A stretch of DNA of 64,000 nucleotides from Candidatus Microbacterium phytovorans (lineage in GTDB: Bacteria > Actinomycetota > Actinomycetes > Actinomycetales > Microbacteriaceae). The position numbers and the translations under genes are program-made. Below the pieces are notes generated by a model. It was given only the letters and a program-made list of their open reading frames with translations. It did no database searches and was not told where the DNA came from. The stretch is taken from assembly GCA_029202445.1 (NCBI GenBank), contig CP119321.1, forward strand, positions 186,001 through 250,000. The letters are read 5' to 3'. Shown here piece after piece: positions 62,184-64,000 of the stretch (position 1 is its first letter; each line of letters starts with the position of its first letter).

Positions 62184-62760
62184 GGTGATCCATCTCGAGT
62201 GTCGGAAGGAGCTGCTCGGTGAGCGCCAGGGCTACGGCGCCCGCCTCGGGGGCCAGCGGCGACAGCTGCCCCACGACGAGTCGATCGTCGAGATCGAGAA
62301 CGTACGTGGTACGCACCCAGCCGAGCGGCGTGACCGGCGACGCGTCGGCACCATCGGTGGTCTGCTCGTCGGACGCGGCGTCCTCGTCGGAGAACAGGAC
62401 CGTGACCCGCCAGCCCGAGACCGCCCCGGCCGTGAACGGGGTCGTCGTCGGCGGCCACGGTGAGGGGGTCAGCGTGAGGGCGAGTTCCTCCGCGCGGGCG
62501 GCATCGCGGAACGCGGGCGCCTCCGTGACGAGGAAGCCCAGCGTCGCATAGAGACCCGACACGGGTTCGCACAGCAGGAGCACCAGCGAGTCGGGCGCCG
62601 CTTCGCGGGCGGTCACGGCGAGGTCGGCGGCGAGGAGGATCCGAGCCTGCTGCTCGTCGGTCCGGCCTTCCAGGAGCGCCCGCAGCCATGGCTCGGCCTC
62701 GGACTCCAGCGGCACCACCGACCACAGGCGAGGGTCGGCTTCGACGGACAGCTCAGGCAT
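62176..62760 (-). CDS. Conserved hypothetical protein, function unknown
   Basis: Soluble protein of 194 aa, acidic (about 30 Asp/Glu), Ala/Leu-rich, without signal peptide or membrane segment. Beta-rich stretches DSLVLLLCEPVSGLYATLGF, GWRVTVLFSDEDA and TTYVLDLDDRLVVGQLSPLA alternate with helices. Its ATG at 62760 overlaps the stop of the upstream gene by eight bases, and its stop overlaps the start of the membrane protein gene by eight. It may be a cytoplasmic partner of its neighbours. No family recognised. Confidence 0.65.
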   Translation of the reverse strand: MPELSVEADPRLWSVVPLESEAEPWLRALLEGRTDEQQARILLAADLAVTAREAAPDSLVLLLCEPVSGLYATLGFLVTEAPAFRDAARAEELALTLTPSPWPPTTTPFTAGAVSGWRVTVLFSDEDAASDEQTTDGADASPVTPLGWVRTTYVLDLDDRLVVGQLSPLAPEAGAVALALTEQLLPTLEMDHRG

Positions 62761-63388
62761 CGCGCTTCCAGCGGACGGTGGCCACGATCGCGTCGCACAG
62801 GGCGGTCATCGTCGCGACACCGGTCGGATCGACCGTCGTGCCTGCGGCGGAGGCGAGGATGCTCGCCTGGAACAGCAGACCGCGGCGGTCGCTGTCGGGA
62901 GCGGGCAGCAGGTAGTTGATGGTGAGGATTTCGGCAGCGCCCTCCGAGAACCCGGCGGTCGATGTCTGCGTCCAGCGGAGGATCGTCCCCGCCTCGTCCA
63001 GAGGCGCGGCCCCGCGCGTCGCCATGAGGTGGCGTCCGGCTTCGGCAAGGCTCCGCCCGCCGGGAGCGTCCATGCGCGCCGCGACGATCGAGACCGGCAA
63101 GAAGTCGCTCTCGGGCACGTCCTGCTGCGCGAACAGGCGGATCGCGTCGCCGACGCCGCGGTTCGCCGCGGCGAACACCTCGTCGAGCATCGGCCGTAGC
63201 GCCGTCCGCTGGGCAGCGGAGAGCCGCCCCAGTGACTGCTCCGCGATGGCGCGCAGCGCCACCGGCTCGGGATCGAAAGACCCCCAGCCCAAGGGAAGGA
63301 CGAGCGCGAAGCCGGGCATCCCGGCGGTCGGCTCGACCAGTTCAGCGCGCAAAGACACGGTGCTCCGATCGTGGGGAGGGGACGGCAT
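62753..63388 (-). CDS. Conserved hypothetical protein, function unknown
   Basis: Soluble protein of 211 aa with mixed alpha/beta character: GFALVLPLGWGSFDPEPVAL near residues 26-45, DFLPVSIVAARM in the middle and ILTINYLLPAPD, LLFQASILA, VATMTALCDAIVATVRW towards the end. The layout loosely recalls the cytoplasmic proteins that accompany type VII-like secretion loci, a weak similarity based on general pattern only. It is followed with overlap by the 62176-62760 gene. A TAGAAT hexamer lies four bases before the ATG at 63388 and might be a -10. Confidence 0.62.
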   Translation of the reverse strand: MPSPPHDRSTVSLRAELVEPTAGMPGFALVLPLGWGSFDPEPVALRAIAEQSLGRLSAAQRTALRPMLDEVFAAANRGVGDAIRLFAQQDVPESDFLPVSIVAARMDAPGGRSLAEAGRHLMATRGAAPLDEAGTILRWTQTSTAGFSEGAAEILTINYLLPAPDSDRRGLLFQASILASAAGTTVDPTGVATMTALCDAIVATVRWKRDA

Positions 63389-63404
63389 CCCGATTCTAGG
63401 CGGG

Positions 63405-64000
63405 TCAGTCGAACGACTTGGCCACGCTGACGACGGTCGGCATGACGGTCGCGTAGACCTGCGCCGCGCCGCCCAGCGCTTCGGTGAGCGTCTGCGGCAT
63501 CCGCCCGGGAGCGAACCCCGCCAGGGCGCGCCAGCCGTTGCCCCAGCTTCCCGTCAGGGCGAAGGTCTCCTTGACCATCACCGGCGAGTAGAACAGGCGG
63601 AACATGTTGCGCGTGTTCAGGCCGTGCGGCGTGCCGCGCACGAACAGTTGCGGCATCCGGTTCGCGAGCACCGAGTCCAGGGCGCGGAACGCATTGCGCG
63701 CATCGACGAACTCCGAACCGAAGAGGCGGACCGTTCCCGACAGGCGGGGGAACCGCGCCCCGGCGGAGGCGAACGAGCCGAGTCTGCCGAGCCCGGCGAG
63801 CTTGCCGAAGGGGAGGATCGCGACGGCGGAGAGCGCCACTTCCTGCCAGCTCCCGCGGCCGGTGGACAGTCGTGCGATCTCGCCGAGCAGGGAGATGACG
63901 CCGACGATCACAGCAAGGGCTGCGGCGATGGCGGCGAGCGGGCCGGTGACGACGAAAGCGACGATGATGAGCGCGACACCCACCCACATGAGCACGGTGA
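63405..64000 (-). CDS. Membrane protein, C-terminal part (gene continues past window edge)
   Basis: About 198 C-terminal residues are visible and the frame is open at the right edge, so the GTG at 63995 is probably internal. A strongly hydrophobic stretch (VGVALIIVAFVVTGPLAAIA and AVIVGVISLLGEIARLS) is followed by RGSWQEVALSAVAILPFGKLAGLGR, a pattern I associate with large type VII secretion-linked membrane or toxin proteins, in which a Gly-x-x-Ser-Trp segment follows a hydrophobic hairpin. The rest is amphipathic and Ala/Leu-rich. Function unknown; the rest of the gene is needed. Confidence 0.6.
   Translation of the reverse strand, partial: TVLMWVGVALIIVAFVVTGPLAAIAAALAVIVGVISLLGEIARLSTGRGSWQEVALSAVAILPFGKLAGLGRLGSFASAGARFPRLSGTVRLFGSEFVDARNAFRALDSVLANRMPQLFVRGTPHGLNTRNMFRLFYSPVMVKETFALTGSWGNGWRALAGFAPGRMPQTLTEALGGAAQVYATVMPTVVSVAKSFD

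Overview
The window is GC-rich DNA from an actinobacterium, most probably a Microbacterium-like member of the Microbacteriaceae. The evidence is two WhiB regulators, the MtrA-MtrB-LpqB system, a SigH/SigR-type sigma factor with a zinc anti-sigma partner, a PdtaS-type kinase, many 1-4 bp stop/start overlaps, and many genes with a TANNNT -10 hexamer just before the start codon (leaderless mRNAs). From memory, the right two thirds carries much the same gene set as the M. tuberculosis Rv3219-Rv3260c block (whiB1, pdtaS, sigH and its anti-sigma gene, aroA, rsgA, secA1, hpf, comF, lpqB, mtrB, mtrA, sahH, manA, DUF3499 gene, whiB2). I see no rRNA, tRNA, CRISPR array, insertion sequence or prophage.

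1-23.4 kb is an accessory cell-wall glycopolymer locus. It holds an ABC exporter (permease plus ATPase), four polysaccharide pyruvyltransferase-family proteins, three IspD/TarI-type cytidylyltransferase domains (one fused to a reductase, as in CDP-ribitol synthases), four CDP-glycerol/ribitol glycerophosphotransferase-type domains on three proteins, a LicD phosphotransferase, UDP-galactopyranose mutase, an NAD-dependent epimerase, two O-antigen ligase/polymerase-type membrane proteins, and a fusion of a GT29 (sialyltransferase)-like domain with a GT4 domain. Together they suggest a phosphate-containing, pyruvylated, galactofuranose-containing wall polymer, perhaps with a nonulosonic acid. The genes form a minus-strand run from 13317 to 2674 (broken by a gap at 6742-7101), a second minus-strand run from 23420 to 14631, and short plus-strand runs at 1-2658 and 13472-14623.

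23.4-31.6 kb is conserved chromosome: manA, whiB2, a 941-residue membrane glycosyltransferase with its DUF5719 partner, a metallopeptidase-family protein without HExxH, a DUF3499 protein and ahcY. 31.7-35.7 kb holds a Fur-family repressor with a near-perfect operator at its own promoter, katG, a strong terminator, five contiguous 52-bp repeats and an aquaporin gene.

35.9-47.2 kb holds mtrA-mtrB-lpqB, comF, hpf, a coiled-coil hypothetical protein, secA and an alaA/aspC-type aminotransferase. 47.2-52.2 kb has an Rv3235-like protein, small unknowns, an HTH protein, a SAF-domain protein, a CpaE-like ATPase with an altered P-loop, and pdtaS. 52.3-56.5 kb is one tight operon: a small secreted protein, two tandem paralogous lipoproteins, a lipoprotein adaptor, and a MacB-like ATPase and permease. 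It could be a peptide export or envelope-stress unit.

56.5-61.3 kb holds whiB1, a small membrane protein, bcp, rsgA, aroA and the sigR-rsrA pair, with a SigR-type promoter before sigR. From 61.3 kb to the end there are four minus-strand genes of unknown function; the last is cut by the window edge and resembles the membrane C-terminus of type VII secretion-associated proteins.
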